A stretch of 64,000 bases of DNA from Scatophagus argus (GCF_020382885.2 NC_058496.1:16534501-16598500), one strand, 5' to 3'. Shown: positions 1 to 14,042, numbered from the stretch's first letter. Numbers and translations: made by a program. Notes: generated by a model not told the origin, from the sequence alone.

Positions 1-779
1 TATTTTTAAATGATACTGATTTTGCACAAGCAAGAAAATTACCAAATATTTGGGTTAGAGCAAACATAAATCAAAAATCAACATAATTCATGCAGTATAC
101 TTTTTATGACAGAGGGATATGAAAACATACGAAGAACAAATGTTTGAATTTAAAACATACAGTGAGTAGGAAGTCCTAGAAGCACTACTCATTAAAGAAA
201 CAAATAACGCATTGATAATTAGCAAATACAAACAACAAAAAAAACAAAAAAACAAAAACAAAGCTCAAGCATTTCCATACTCACAGCCACCAGTACTGTT
301 ACACTTTTAAATATGCTGGCACCTTTGTAGTATGGAACCAACATGCTGTATATTTAACGCATTGATGTGAAAGTACGAAAAGGAAACTCCTTTTTTTAGC
401 ATATGCGACTGTTGCTTTAATGAAAATGAATGAGATCCAGATCTCGTTTCAGTACCCAATTCTATATACATCCACACATATCAGCTGCTTTGAGCAGCAG
501 TCTTACTGAGGGATCTGAGTAACTTTCCTGGCTAAAACCCAGAACACTTTGATAACTCACCAGACCAGCCTCTTAAAACAGAAGAGCGCAGAAAATACAA
601 AAGCTGTCCTGAACTCGGTTGAATCACTATTATGAATATGAACTGACAATGAAGAAAAGCCAAAGAAATGTTCATTTATAATCAAGAAACATATAATAGA
701 TTGTGGTACATGTGGCAGCTGGTAATGGTATGCGGGGACTCATTTCCGTTAGGTGTTACAATTGATGAGATTAGTCTGG

Positions 780-781
<2 letters not shown>

Positions 782-820
<39 letters not shown>
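782..820. repeat. (TG)n(AG)n microsatellite
   Basis: About ten TG units run directly into about nine AG units. Open frames that cross it encode only Val-Cys and Arg-Glu runs and are not genes. Confidence 0.9.
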
Positions 821-3199
821 TAGTGTGGCAGGAGGAGGGAGAGGGAGAGACAGCAAAAGAGGTGGACGGATTAGAGAAAACACTGTATACTTTTACGACG
901 ACAGAGTTAAGAGATTGAAATTGAAAAACAAATAGGAAAGGGGAAGAGTGTGAGTGTGTGTTTGTGTGTGAGAAACAAGAGAGAAAGGAGCCCTTTCTGA
1001 GCCAGACAGGCAGACGGCTTTCTATGTCTCTAACACCAGCTCAAGGTCGGCTGAGTTTGGGACTGCTGAGGCTGGAATCTGTGTTGACTACTGCCCAGCC
1101 AATATCTGTTCTTTCAATACCTGTTGTTTTTTTCCCTCTATCAGCTCTGTGTCCCACAATCCTCTGCAGTGATTAAACATCTGAAAGGGAGCGTGAATTG
1201 GGATGATGGAATAGAGAGAGAGATGAATTTATGTGTGAGCGTGCGTGTCGGTGAATATTTTTGGGGGCTGTGTGTGAAAAAAAAGACGCCGAGGCAGATT
1301 CGCAGATGGAGACAGATGCGACTCAATGGTCGCCAATGCGTCTGTTTACAATTAGAAATAGCCAAGCACACCTCAGCCACACCACATCGCTCCTTCCCGC
1401 CGGAGCTGCACCAGCATCAGGAGAAAATTTTCAGCATGGGTTCTTTGACAAGGAGAGCCACAAAAGGGGGGGAATACAACCAGAGAAGTGCTTAAACACA
1501 TTCCTTCTAGGAGTGTCTCTATATGTCATTGTCAAATGAACTGAGATAATTACCATTGTTGCTGCATTGTTTGTGCCCTTTGGGTTCTCTTCTATTCTTA
1601 ATTTCCACAGCACACAGTAAATCAGCATTTAAAGACATTTTCCACTTCTGCAATTAAACGTAGAATAGGATCAGCTCCAAGAAAGTATCCCCTGGAGCAT
1701 GTGTTTCTGTGCTGATGCTATTGAATGAGTGATTGAAGTTCATCCATCAGATTCAGCATTACAGAATAAGAAGGTCTAAAAGTTGCATTGACTCCATGCC
1801 AGCCTGTAAAAACAGTATGCTTAACAACTCAAGATCTCATTATACTGTGCTGAAAGCACATGAAAAGCAGTGGTAGTATTTCTCTGTCTTGGATCTGGAT
1901 CTTAATATTCACTGGGCTTGCAGCAAGATAATCAGAAGTTTAGCAATTTGAGATGACGTTATTCACAACCTGCCACTTTTCCTCAGTCACCTTTAGAATG
2001 CGGGTGAAATGTGATTTGATGTCACTCACGAATAATAATGTGGTTGTACTTTTAAAGACTACATTTTAACATGCAATAAGAAGTAGATGACAGCTTTAAG
2101 CTTTTCAAGATTACTTTTCGATGAATAGTGAAAAAACGGGGGGGCAAAGGCTCATTTTGTTGGTGTAACAAAAGCCTTGCTTTGCTATTCTTTGACATAT
2201 TACATGTTTCAAGGAATTTTTCCTCTTACGTGCTTCAGATGTGTAACTTCCCAGCCTAAAACGGAATATTTTTTGTACAAAATTGAACTCCTAGGATGGT
2301 CCAAATAAAAACAGGAGCCAGATCACAACAGTCTTGGTTAAAAGTGGGAGATGATGCGTGCACTTTTGCCTCATGAACACTGAATTCAAGCTTTAATGCA
2401 TTTGTGCTGCTTCAAAGTAGAGTTCTATGCACAAAACATCTACATCTGACATTTTGCCTTTAAACCTCAAATCACTGTTGCAGCGTTTCTATCAGATCTG
2501 TGAGAGAAAAGGGGTTAAACAAAGCAAAAACAAAGCTAAATATGCATCATCATTATTAATACACTTCATACGTGTAGTACATCTTGCACTGCATTTACAT
2601 CACAAAGCAATACATGTACTATGCAGCTTCTGACATGGAACAATGATGAATTCGATACAGGATGTAAGATCAAGGGGTGAGCTGGCTCTAATGTTCACAT
2701 AGGACACAGAAGGCTGAGAACAATGGGCATGAGGGAGGTCTGTGAAATTGTTTTCCAGAGACAGATTTGTAAACCACTGGAGCAGCTTGTAAGCAGCTTT
2801 CACTCAGACGGAACAATATTCACAGCATACATCGAGACATGTTCCTTCTACAGATGACGTTGTTTCACAGCTAATATTTTTGTGTTATACTGCATTTTCC
2901 CCTGAAGCATCCCTGCCAGCCAGCCTCATTTTATGTACAGTATGTGCCCTTTGCTGCTCACTGCAGCCTACAGTATGTCTCAGAGCAGTGTAGGTATTAG
3001 CATAGAGCTACTGGAGGGAGGTAGAGGAGCCAAACGGGGCAGGCAAGGCTATAATGATGATCTTCACCATGAGTGATAATGAGTGCTAAGGTAATCCTCG
3101 CCTGGGACCACACACAAACACACATTTTATGCTCACACACAGTTAGGAATAAAATGCCACAAAGATACCCCACAAGCACACATCTAGACGACCCCCCCG

Positions 3200-3214
3200 C
3201 ACACACACACACAC
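3200..3214. repeat. (CA)n microsatellite
   Basis: Seven CA units follow a run of seven C. Confidence 0.8.
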
Positions 3215-3484
3215 TCTTGTCTTATCAGAGAGCATGCAAGGAAATCAGAGGCGCACAATCTTGTCCCCAGGAGCCAAACTTGCCCCCCGTCCTCGTCCTC
3301 GTCCCCTAAAAAGGCTGTTATGATGATACTCTGCCTCCTCCTCTTCTTCCACTCCTAACAGCTTTATACTTTTATCACACAGGCAATCAGACAGATAGCG
3401 CTGCTCTGAAACCCTTCCTCCAGCTCAGTGATGGGGACCGTGGACCAAGGACCTCGCTAATGCAACCTGCGAGCCCTGGGCTTG

Positions 3485-3850
3485 TTGGTTGGAGCCACCT
3501 CTGAAAGAAGAGAAGGCGAGATAGAGGAAAGGGGAGGGGGCATGGTAGGGGTGTGTGTTTGTGTGTGTAGAGCAGAGAGAGAGAGAGGGAGAGGGAAAGA
3601 GAGGACAACAGAGCACAAGGGTGTTTTTACAACCCTGTGTGTTGTACGTGTTGAAGTGACACTGTAGTACTTCCGTAGATAAAAGGAAGAAAAAGTGAAT
3701 CTCTCTCTCTCTCTCTCATGTGTCATAAGTCTGTCCCTTTGAATGAGAGTTAAATCCATCAAGTCAAAGTGGAAATAGCTCTCTTTCCCTCTCTCCCCTC
3801 CTCTTGCTTATTCTCTCCCTTACTTTCTCTTCCTCTTTGATCTGATTGTT
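3485..3850. repeat. Purine- then pyrimidine-rich low-complexity block
   Basis: A GA-rich stretch with GT and GAGA tracts (about 3490-3610) is followed by (CT)n at 3701-3717 and a CT-rich tail to about 3850. The purine and pyrimidine strand bias reverses at about 3680. Its open frames encode Ser-Leu or Arg-Glu runs and are composition artefacts. Confidence 0.7.
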
Positions 3851-4660
3851 TCTCTCTCGCTTGCTAGGCCAAATCAATCTGCCACCCACAGATCATGTCA
3901 TCACGGAAAGAAGACCAGGACACGTGTGCTTGAGCCGGCCCGCATGACACTTAATGGTTATTTGCACATGTCAGTCTGTGTATGTATGTTGTGTGTGCGC
4001 TTGTGAATGTCCCCTCACAAGCACGACAACAGTCTTCCTGCTATGCTTATGAATAAAGATGATATTAATCCTTAAAACATGGAGGAGGGGATTACTGTGT
4101 TTACTATGGTGCATGTCTGTGGAAATGGAGTGCTCTCACTCAGCTATGGTGGCATGTTTGGTTTTCCAAGAAGCTTTATGAAATGGCAGGAAGAGGAAAA
4201 AAGAAGCAAGAGGAACAAAGTGCTATGTGTCTTGGTGCATGTATGCTGGCTGTGTGTGGGGGTACATAGCTGCCATATGTTCTATAGGTAATTTATGGAA
4301 AATAAGAGACATATCAGAGTGTTATGGATCTAATTTTTTTTAGCACCAACGCTCTCCACAGCTGGTGCTTCCACGTGCTTAAATCTGCCCCAGCTTGCCA
4401 ATATTTCTTCTGTCTCCTCAAAATCCTCATCACGATAAGAGAAAGTATAGGGGAGAAAAAACAGGGGGAAAAAAAAAAAAAATCAGAGAAGCCAAGTAAC
4501 CAATCTCCCAAAATAGGTCAGTTTGAAAGCAAGATGAATTTTCATACAGCCTTTTAAAGGGGCTTTTTAGGACTGAGGATTGTGACGGAGAAGATGCTGC
4601 TGAGGATCTCTTTCTCACACACACAGTTGGGTCGAGGTTCATGGAAGGGACGTGAAGATC

Positions 4661-4680
4661 ACTACTGCCCCCTGGTGTTT
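4661..4680 (-). promoter_or_regulatory. CTCF-like binding motif
   Basis: The minus strand reads ACACCAGGGGGCAGTAG, close to the vertebrate CTCF core CCASYAGRGGGCRSY. This is a motif match only; occupancy is unknown. Confidence 0.45.
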
Positions 4681-6720
4681 GCCACTGGAACAACAAGGCT
4701 TTTTTTCCACTTGGGCTTACATCCAGAGGCTCTCCTCTACTGAGCATTTGGCGAGGTAAGAACGTGTGGGTTCAGTTTCCTCATATAAGCATCGTGATCG
4801 AGGCTTCAATGAAGATGTGGGTGTCCGAAACGCTGAAGGAGAACAGATGAGATGTCCATTATTTTCCCCTTCACACGCCCTCTTTCTGCAGCTCTCAGAG
4901 TTGGAGCCTACACAAGCACAAGGGAGAGGGAGAAATCAATGAAGATGTGCCAGACTTGGCTCTCTTGTCCAGAAAATCAGTGCACTTATAGGCTGCCGCT
5001 TCACGTTTGGCGTTAGGTTGTGTAAGAATAGGGAGGTGCTCTCTGACTCACCATCCCGAAATAAAACAAGCAATTATTCATGTCCTGTTTGGAGGAGGAT
5101 CAAAAAAAAGTTAATACTGCTGACACGGCTCTCAGCTCACCTCCAATTACTCTTCTTTTCAACTTTCAATGTATCTGCTGTATGTTCTCTGCAGCATGTT
5201 TCCTCATCCCACATTCTGTTCACAATGAGAATAGGGACCTGTGATAAACGTGTCCTATCTCATATCAGCTCCATTTATTCAAAAATGTAATTTAATAAAT
5301 TCACTATGTTCTGAAAAAACCTGCTCAGTCAGATTTATTTTTTAAAAAACATAAATCTTTTTTAACCTATTACACTGACTAAGTAAAGCATATTTCTCCC
5401 AATGGAAAAACAAAACAAAAAAACAAAAATATCTACTTTACAGATGAATGCTTGCAAGTAAATTGAACTTAAAGCAGCTATTAAGCAATAGTTTTGTTAT
5501 AGTAATGGCTGGATAACATGACTTTTGTACATAAAAGTTGTCTCTTGTTATGAGCCCGGACCTCGATGTAGTACTTTAAGGACACTGAGCCTTTCACTGT
5601 TTTGCTTCATTCTCCCTGCCCTCAGAGAGTTATTTTCTGCCACAGCAGGCAGCTGTTTTCAGCAAAGAAGCCCTAAAAATCCTATATCTGCCTCCTGCCC
5701 GACACCAAACACCAGACAAATTTGGTGACCAGCTGGTGAAGGAGAGCATTTAGCAGCTACAGATACATATTCAGACATTATATGGTGGAGCCCAAAAACA
5801 GAGCAAGAAAATGGCTTTAAATCAGATTCATTCATCAGATGAAGACATACGCTAGGCCTGTATCAATGCTGTGTTGACAGAATGGGCAAAAAATAATGTA
5901 ATAATAATAATAACATAATAATGTTTTTGCAGGCTGAACAAAGAACCCCCCCCACCAAAAAAAGTTATTAACAAATTGTGATATTTTTCAATACTCTTGC
6001 CCTTTTGTATTATAAAGACATTGAAAAATATCATGATATTGATTATAACTACATTAACAAGTCAGTTCACCAAAGTCTAAATATATATATTTTCTTACTT
6101 TCTTCCTGTGTCATCTAGCCATGAAGATTTTTTCCAGGTATCTTTCTCTAACAGGTATCTTTCTGCTGACATTACTTCCGCTATGTTTTGAAAAACACAA
6201 TTCGCTTCTCTTTTCCAGCTCGAAGATGAGGTAGAAACATAAAATGTATCTCAGAAATTTGATGTATAAAACCAAAAATATGTTCATGGCCAGAAATCTG
6301 TTGTTTTTGTTTTTGTAATATGGGTGAATAAATGTTGAAGACACTGAAGAAATAGGAATCTGAAACAAATATGAAGCTTAAAAACATACAAAAGAGAAGA
6401 AGAATAGGTAGGCCACATTGGTCGACTTACATCCATCAGGTTCAGCTTAACACGCTTTATTTTGGTTTAGTTCTGCTGCCTTCACAAAAGCACCTCAGTA
6501 ATACCTCCAACAAATCCTAGCAGCAATCTGGTCGATCGTTGTTTGTCCGCTCACCACAGAGCTGCAAGAAAACCAGCTTGGCTGCTCTGCTCTCTCTGCT
6601 TTCATCTCAGCATCACTGGTCGGGTAAATTTTTCTCCTACTGTTCTGGCATGACAATTGGATTCCCAAATCAAGAAGCATCATGCTGCTTTTGCCTGATA
6701 ACATGCTGTTTTCTATAGGC

Positions 6721-6740
6721 GCACACACACACACACACAC
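6721..6740. repeat. (CA)n microsatellite
   Basis: Ten dinucleotide units. Confidence 0.9.
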
Positions 6741-8415
6741 GTGCAATAAGACACATGGAAAGAAATGGACTGAAACCACATGGAGCCATCATCTAACAGA
6801 CAAATACTCACTGACAAAATATGCGTGAGTATTCATGTGTGTATAAACAGAACAAAGATTTTTTTTATTCTAATGGAATTCATAAAGGAAACTTTGTGAA
6901 CAATTTGATAACAAATTCAAATCCACATAACTTAATGAGAGCATGACATATAAGTGAATTTGAACCAACTAATGGTGGTGTTTTTCTGGTGAGGATAATC
7001 AGAACAAAATCTATTTTTCTAGCTAATGAAATTTATTTTCCAGAAGTGTTAATAATGCCTAGAAAATAGTAAGCGCAAGAGTTATGCCAGGTCATGTGAA
7101 AAATAATTAAGACCCTAGTTTTTTTCTTCCTTAAAACTATGGTGAATTCTCATCTTTATTGTAACATACTACATCCATTGTGAAAAATCCTGGATGACAT
7201 TTTTTAATTCTGCATTTGCTACAATATCTGTGCCCAGCAGTTACAGATGGTCTATTGTGGTTTATTCAGCCTAAATACTTGTTGGATGTAAATAATTATG
7301 TGTGTGTGTGTGTCTGTGACCAGATGAGTTGCTACACATCTATCCACCTCTCTGACTTCCACATCCTTACCTAGTCACACATCCAACACACTGCTTTGGC
7401 ACTGAACATTGACACTGTACATGAAACTTGCTGCTGATTTGTCCAATATTTGTCCAGCTTGGTTGTCAGTTTATCTCTGTTGTATTTTTCATCAACTGAT
7501 GTCTGCTCTTGATCATATATTTGTTGCAATTTATGAATAATATAAATAATTATGGTAATCACATTTTTTTTTTGCAATGTCCACAGTGTTAAAAAAGCAT
7601 TTATTTTAAGAGTGTCAGAACAGTGTGTTATAAATCCAGTTTAGTTATCAAACACTTGTCACCAAGGGGCAAAAAAAAAAAAAAGTCTTCTCAGCTGTGA
7701 CTCCTGGAAGAAATAGTGACTTGCACACATGGATATATTCAGACGTATCTGCTATATAATCTTTGTACTCCAAAATGATTTATATGTTATCTTTATCCTG
7801 GCTCTATTGTGTATATACAATATATTCCCTGACATATATGGGCAGAATTGAATTCACATGCAGGCACAAATAACCACTTAACCAAGTACACACACACTAA
7901 CATGGTTTTCTTCCCCAGGCATCAGGTACCCAATCCATCCTGTGATGGGGAATTGTTCTTTTTCTTATTAAAAGAACAGGTGGCCATGAGATAGCACTCT
8001 CATTTTTCACCACTGCTGCACTCCATGAGTCCAAACTAATGATCAAAACATTGAGCCGCTCCAAATCATCCCTCACCCAGTACAGATATGAGAACTGATG
8101 GGAAGACGAGCGTGTGCTTGTATGTGGGGGGGCATGCGTGCAGGTGTGCGCTTACACAGCCAGTGCATGATTGTGTGATTTTGTACCTACGCATGCTTCC
8201 ACATCTACATGTTTTCTGTATGTTTGCATGAGCACATGTGGTTGCACATGGGTGGCGTTGTGTTTGTGTTTGTTTGTATGGAGGCAAAGGGGGCAAATCT
8301 AAGCCTTCAGGGTAAGTTTGGGAACGAGATTGCTTGCCCAGTGGCTGTGACGGATCACTTGCTTTGCTCCTTTTCCATAGTGGTGGCATTCTCTAAGCAG
8401 TTTCCTTTTCAATTC

Positions 8416-8460
8416 ACACAGACACACAAACAGACACACACACACACTCACACACACACA
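8416..8460. repeat. Imperfect (CA)n microsatellite
   Basis: CA units are interrupted by GA, AA and TCA. Confidence 0.85.
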
Positions 8461-9491
8461 AACCTCCCATCTTCTTTTTCTATGCAGTCGTGGCTTTCGC
8501 ACTGCACCATGCTTATCATTTTCAAAGGAAAAACAGTGTGCATCTCAAAGAGAGGAGATGAAAGCGGTTTAATGATCTATAATACATGGGCGCCATTCAT
8601 TGGCACAGAATAAAAGGTTTAGGTGTTGGGGGAGAAACGTCAGACTGTAAGAAAGAGACAAGTTTCTTTTTGTGTCATCCACCTTTACTGATGACTTTGG
8701 GGGAGAGGATTGGTAGGCCGCTGTCATGGCCATTGTGTTTCTAATTCTTCCCGGACAGCTTTACTCGCCTCCAAATGAGATTACTAAAAACACAAACCAG
8801 TCAGTGGTGACAGACTGACTGGAAGAAAAATACCAAAAATTAATTTCAGGGATGTGTGAGGCGTGTGATATGTTATTTGCATTTTTTCCAAGTCCTCCCT
8901 GTCACAAAACCTGTGGTAAGTGACAACGCTCTGCCACACACATCCACTCAGGAGATTTGGCAGATGATTTCAGTGATTTGTGTTTGATAGCACAGTGATG
9001 ACACTGATGGAGGCGGCACGATGTGACGCTTTGGTGTGTGAAATAAAAGTGTTTTCCGTTCTGCATGCTGTGGAGTGTGCGTGACGGAAAACACAAACTT
9101 TCCATTTCTCTCCTGCTCTTCCTCAGTTTTTGATCATTTGCGCTACATTCTGCCACTCAATTTACGCCGATGAGATTAGTCATTGCCTGTCCCATCTGTT
9201 GTGTTTATGACTCATTTGTTTACTCTCTGGTCCACATCAGAGCTTAGTGTGACCAGGGGGATTCCTTTAGTGCAGGACTGGGTCCAGGCTTTGAGGTCAG
9301 CTTAGCTCAATGATTCATCACATTTCTCACTAAGTAGCTGTGATGAATAGCACAGATTCCACTAATTTCTGATCATAATAAAAGGCAAAGTAGTGGGAAA
9401 ATGCCATGTTACAGAGCCAAAAGGAGAATTGCAGACAAGATAGTTCTGACAGTGCTGTTTGGTCAAGTCAACCAATAATAGCATGTAACTA

Positions 9492-9531
9492 CATGTCATC
9501 TTCATCATCAATGAATGATGAAGATGACATG
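9492..9531. repeat. Perfect 17-bp inverted repeat
   Basis: The arms 9492-9508 and 9515-9531 are exact reverse complements with a 6-nt loop, and pairing stops at both outer edges. No open frame or element boundary explains it. Confidence 0.85.
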
Positions 9532-9587
9532 AACTGGGTTTTAGCAAATTGCTGTTTTCATAACAAAGTCCCTATAGTGTTGGGTAG

Positions 9588-9737
9588 ACAAGTCCAAATC
9601 TACACTCGGGTAAAGCTACTGTTGCAAAAACAAGTGCTCAACTAGAAGTAAAAGTAGTCGTAAAAATAAGTACTTGAGGTAGAATATGAGAGTATTTACT
9701 TAACAACATGACTTGAGTAACAAGTAACTTATGACTA
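9588..9737. repeat. Remnant teleost interspersed repeat (AAGTA-rich type)
   Basis: Phrases such as AAGTAAAAGTAGT, AAGTACTTGAG and GACTTGAGTAACAAGTAA match a repeat I know as abundant in percomorph genomes, thought to be a non-autonomous DNA element. Related phrases recur at 24560-24895. The class is not certain. Confidence 0.55.
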
Positions 9738-11624
9738 AAAAACAAAAGAAAAAACATTGACACACTAATACGCACATGAAAACTGTCACCTGTTGCAGTG
9801 TGAAGTCAGTTTGTCTGTAAATATTAGCTAACAGAACAATATGAAAGTCATAGTTCTGCAGTTTCCGTCATTATGCTGCAGACTATTAATAAGCTTAAGC
9901 AGAGTGAGGAGACTTCAGGTTTACATTACACACTGATATTGAATCTATTAAAGATACATTTTCCGAGGGATTTAAATAAAAACAAAAAGTTGTACTACAA
10001 TCCTGTTTTCCCCTAAATGTAATTCATTCCCTGCAGGTAGATACAACAATGTGCAGCTACTACATTGTTGACAGTAACTTAGTAGTGACTTATTCCAGCC
10101 AACATTGGAAAGGCAAAAATTATATTAAAATATGACCTAATTCATTTCCATGCATGCTGCTCTTCTGCAGGATCTCTCCCTTTGCTCTTGCACTGTATGC
10201 ATACAGTCAGGAGGTGTGGCATGTGGGGCAGGCAGGAGGACACCACTTGCTGCAGTATTAGGAGTTTTTGCTATGATAAGGCTGACGCTCTCGCTCTGAG
10301 CTATGTAAATACTTTAGTCTGTATAAATACTGTATATTGTTCCTTTGAGCTTCTCTCTAATTCTTTCTAACAGGTTGTTCATATAGCTTATAAGTATTCA
10401 AACAGTTTGACCTTCTTCTTTAAACTTGAAACTTTTTACCTCAAAAAAATAGGCTATTATGTCCCTATAGTGACTTTTTTATGATTATTTAGTCAAAGAT
10501 GTATTTACCTTTTATATGGCTTAAAATGAGCTCTCCCTAGCTGCCATCCAAGCTTAAGCTCAAGATTACTATAACCTGTTGCAGCCAGGCTCAATATATT
10601 ACTCTGCCTGCAACATATTAAAATGGCACCAGCAAAAATAGAAATAAAAGAGAAATAGAATAGAACTTATTTATATTAGCTTTGGTGGTTACTTTAATAT
10701 TTTAAAAGGATATGTAATTGTTGGATCACTCACAAAGTGGGAAATTGGCTACTTCTGCTACAGGCTACAGTAGCTAATATAACACTCCTACACAAATAGA
10801 GTGAAAGCAAACTACATGAACACAAAATAAGATACAGATGCATAAATACAAAGAAAACATTTCCATAGTAAGACTGAATGCTTCGTCTGCAGCTTTTTCT
10901 TAGTTATTTCTCTCCGTGTATCATGGTCTATTCTATTATTCTGTGTTCAACATAACATATAGCTCCAGCTAGCTCGTTTGAAAACAGGGAAATAGAGAGC
11001 TTGGTGCTGCTGGTAACAGAAAACACCAACCAGCACCACCTCTATTTTTTAATTTTTACTTTTTTGTCTTTTATTTTGGGGTTATGTGTTGAACTATTTC
11101 TTTTCCAATTCCAGTGACTTCCTGGATTCTAGTTGAGCTAAAAGGCAGAGTAAATAAGTATAAGCGTTTCCCAAAATGTAGAAATATTCCAAACTGTTCA
11201 GACACTATTTTAGAGATTTCCATGAATTATTAAAAAAAAACATAGTTTTATTTTGTTCTTTTGGTATTTTATGTGTAACCTCTTGTAAAGTGCTAGAAAT
11301 TATGTCCCTTAAGAAATGTCAGCAAGAAATCTTGTTAGTCTCCTTGTTAGAGTTTTGCACCACGTTGTTTTTATGAAATACTGACATGTCTTACAGTATT
11401 TTCCCATATATACATAACTGAGTGGCCAATGATAGGGCACAGGGGGTAACATGAGCTTTTTGCATTTGATGATTGTAATGTAAAACTAAAGGGCATTTGT
11501 TTTATAAATGGTTTTAGGAATAGAAACAGCATTCTTGCTTGCTGATTCAAATGCAAGTTCTTTGCATTCTGAGGGAATCAAGTGTGGCTTTCAAGTTTTG
11601 TAAGATGTTTTTTAGCCTTCTGTA

Positions 11625-12550
11625 TACAGTGCATCTGGAAAGTATTTACACCGCTTCATTTTTCCACATTTTGTTATGTTACAGTCTCATTCCAAAATGG
11701 ATTAAATTTTTTCCCCAAAATTCTACACAAAATACCTCATAATGACAAAGTTTGCATGATTTCTTTTGCAAATTTATTATAAATGAAAAACAAAAAATGT
11801 AACACAAGTATTCACACCCTTTTCCATGACACTCAAAATTGAGCTCAGGTGCATCCTGTTTCCATTGATCATCCTTCAGAGGTTTCTACAACTTGAGATG
11901 AGTCCACCTGTGGTAAATTCAGTTGATTGGGCATGATTTGGGAAGGCACACACCTGTCTATATAAGCCCTCACAGTTGACAGTGCATGTCACAGCACAAA
12001 CCAATCCATGAAGTCAAAAGAATTGTCTGTAGGCCTCTGAGATAGGATTGTGTTGAGGCACAGATCTGGGGAAGGGTACAGAAAGATTTCTGCTGCATTA
12101 AAGGTCCCAAAGAGCACAGTGGCCTCCATAATCTGTAAGTGGAAGAAGTTTGGAACCACTCTTCCTAGAGCTGGCTGCCCAACTAAACTGAGTGATTGGG
12201 GTAGAAGGGCCTTAGTCAGGGAGGTGACCAAGAACGCAACAGTCACTCTGACAGAGCTCCAGTGTTGCTCTGTGGTCAGGAAGGTCTACCATTTCTGCAG
12301 CACTCCACCAATCAGACCTGTATTGTAGAGTGGCCAGACGGAAGCCACTCCTCAGTAAAATGCATATGAAAGCCCGTCTGGAGTTTGCCAAAAGGCACCT
12401 AAAGGACTCTCAGACCACAAGAAACAAAACTGAATTTTATGTAGGGTTTTGAGGGGGAAAAAAGTTATTTAATCCATTCTGGAATGAGAGTGTAACATAA
12501 CAAAATGTGCAAAAAGCAAAGCGGTGTGAATACTTTCCGGATGCACTGTA
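11625..12550 (+). mobile_element. Internally deleted Tc1-like transposon with intact termini
   Basis: The element begins CAGTGCATCTGGAAAGTATT at 11627 and ends with its inverted copy at 12548, flanked by TA on both sides, the expected Tc1/mariner target duplication. The terminal inverted repeats stay similar for about 80 bp. Inside, plus-strand sequence from about 12050 encodes the N-terminal DNA-binding part of a Tc1 transposase (YRKISAALKVPKSTVASI, then KKFGTT). It then breaks off with stops and lacks the DDE catalytic half. At 922 bp between the TAs it is short of the usual 1.6 kb. It cannot make an active transposase, but its ends might be moved in trans. Confidence 0.88.
12050..12328 (+). 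pseudogene. Truncated Tc1 transposase, helix-turn-helix part only
   Basis: The frame carries the paired-like helix-turn-helix region of Tc1 transposase (SGEGYRKISAALKVPKSTV, then ARALVREV-like sequence near the end). It ends at about 92 codons. The residual sequence downstream (RMKARLEFAKRHL-like reading near 12360-12410) is out of frame and no catalytic DDE motif follows. The frame is broken and not functional. Confidence 0.8.
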
Positions 12551-14040
12551 TTGCAGAATTATTTCTCCTTCAGTGAGTTAAAGTTTAAACATCATCTCAC
12601 TACTAAAGGTATGATTACAGCTGTTCAATTAAATGTCAGTTTTCTGTTTTGTGAGCTGTGTAAGCCAATAATCTGTTTGCTGTCAAAAGATAAAAATGCA
12701 TGATACTCCAGGGCATCTCAAACCCACCATACTCCTTACTCTCAGTTCATGTACTGGTACACAAACACTGATTAGAACCAATGGCCAAGGAGCCCAAAAG
12801 CCTCCCAAAAATAGTTAGGTAGGCTATCCTTCACATCTTGCACAATGCAAAGTCAACATTCATTATGTAAAGTAAATTAGCCCTGGCAGACTCTATTACA
12901 TGCCTGTGTGCTTAATGTAGGGATAAGTCCAAAAAAATATGCTGAGCACGTGCAGATTTTGACTGACTTGGAACTTGAATTAAAACAAGATTTTTTTCAC
13001 ACTATAACGTGTCCTTGCAGCTGAAGCTAACCAGGAAAACTGGTGTCCTGTGAGAAGGGATTTGTTGGCAAATGTATACCCAAAGGCATATCTTCATCAA
13101 AAGTAGACTTGATTCTTAATTAAACCGATACAACAGCAATGACAGCTCTGTGGTGCTTTGCCTCAATAAAACTTAACAGCCACTAAAGTTTCTTCTGACT
13201 AATGATTAATGCATTCAATTTCTGTGATCTGTATTGAGCGTAGCATCATGGGTAATTAAATGATGGTCTACAGAGCGCTGAATGCTCTCATGAAATGACA
13301 AGGCCATAATTATCATGAAGCTTGGTTGCCCTCTGACTCAAATACCAATTGTGCATCAATAGCCAAGGGGAAGATGTGGCAGAATTAAAACTCAAAACAA
13401 CTCAAGCTGCCGAAAAGCTCACAGCTACAATATCAGTCAGTAACACTTTCCATTTTTACACAAGTTTGGAACAGACTTTTACTGTTCTGATTTATTGCTA
13501 ATATTATGATTATATTTATTCATTTAGCAATTTCACAGGTCCATAAAGTGAGACATATAAAACCAAGAAATGCAATTACCTTCTTCAAACATATTCACAC
13601 CTGCACATTTTGAATCCATGGGATCACAATGAGACCAAAAGGTATCAGTCTCATCATTCCCTTGAATATTATCTTATGTCCAAAAAAAAAAACAAAACAG
13701 AAACACAACCTATCAGACTTGCAAGTGTCCCTGTTACAATGAGATTCCCTCACTGAATACTCGTAACACTTCAGTGATCAACAATATAACTTCCTCCAGT
13801 GAATACAATAACAAAAGCACTGCACTCTTAAGAAAAAGGGTGTATGCTGTGCAGAACCATTTATACATTCTTACTGATTCATAAACAAGCATCATTTTTA
13901 AACCTGCAGTACAAACTCAAACACAGCACACACATATACAGTACAGATAAGCCTCCTCTGGGGACTGTGTGGCTTTCAAAAAAACATATAGGAGGAGAAT
14001 ATTGATGTTTCCTTTACTATCATTTAAATCAAGCCTGTTA
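12551..14040. other. Intergenic, no gene seen
   Basis: AT-rich unique-looking sequence with short poly(A) runs. The part around 13195-13380 is complex and non-repetitive and could be a conserved non-coding element. I see no open frame of note. Confidence 0.4.
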
Positions 14041-14042
14041 TT

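Larger units (their letters stand above)
1..11626. other. Gene-poor AT-rich region
   Basis: I see no coding exon with family similarity on either strand here. Short open frames exist, but they lie in microsatellites or have no protein-like character. The region holds CA/GA/CT tracts, a CTCF-like motif near 4670, a perfect hairpin at 9492-9531 and a remnant teleost repeat at 9588-9737. The stretch around 8960-9200 is complex, non-repetitive sequence that could be conserved regulatory DNA, but nothing visible proves it. Confidence 0.5.

Noticed and set aside
753-935. Open frame rich in Val-Cys and Arg-Glu
   Set aside because: It is the translation of the (TG)n(AG)n microsatellite and its purine-rich flank.
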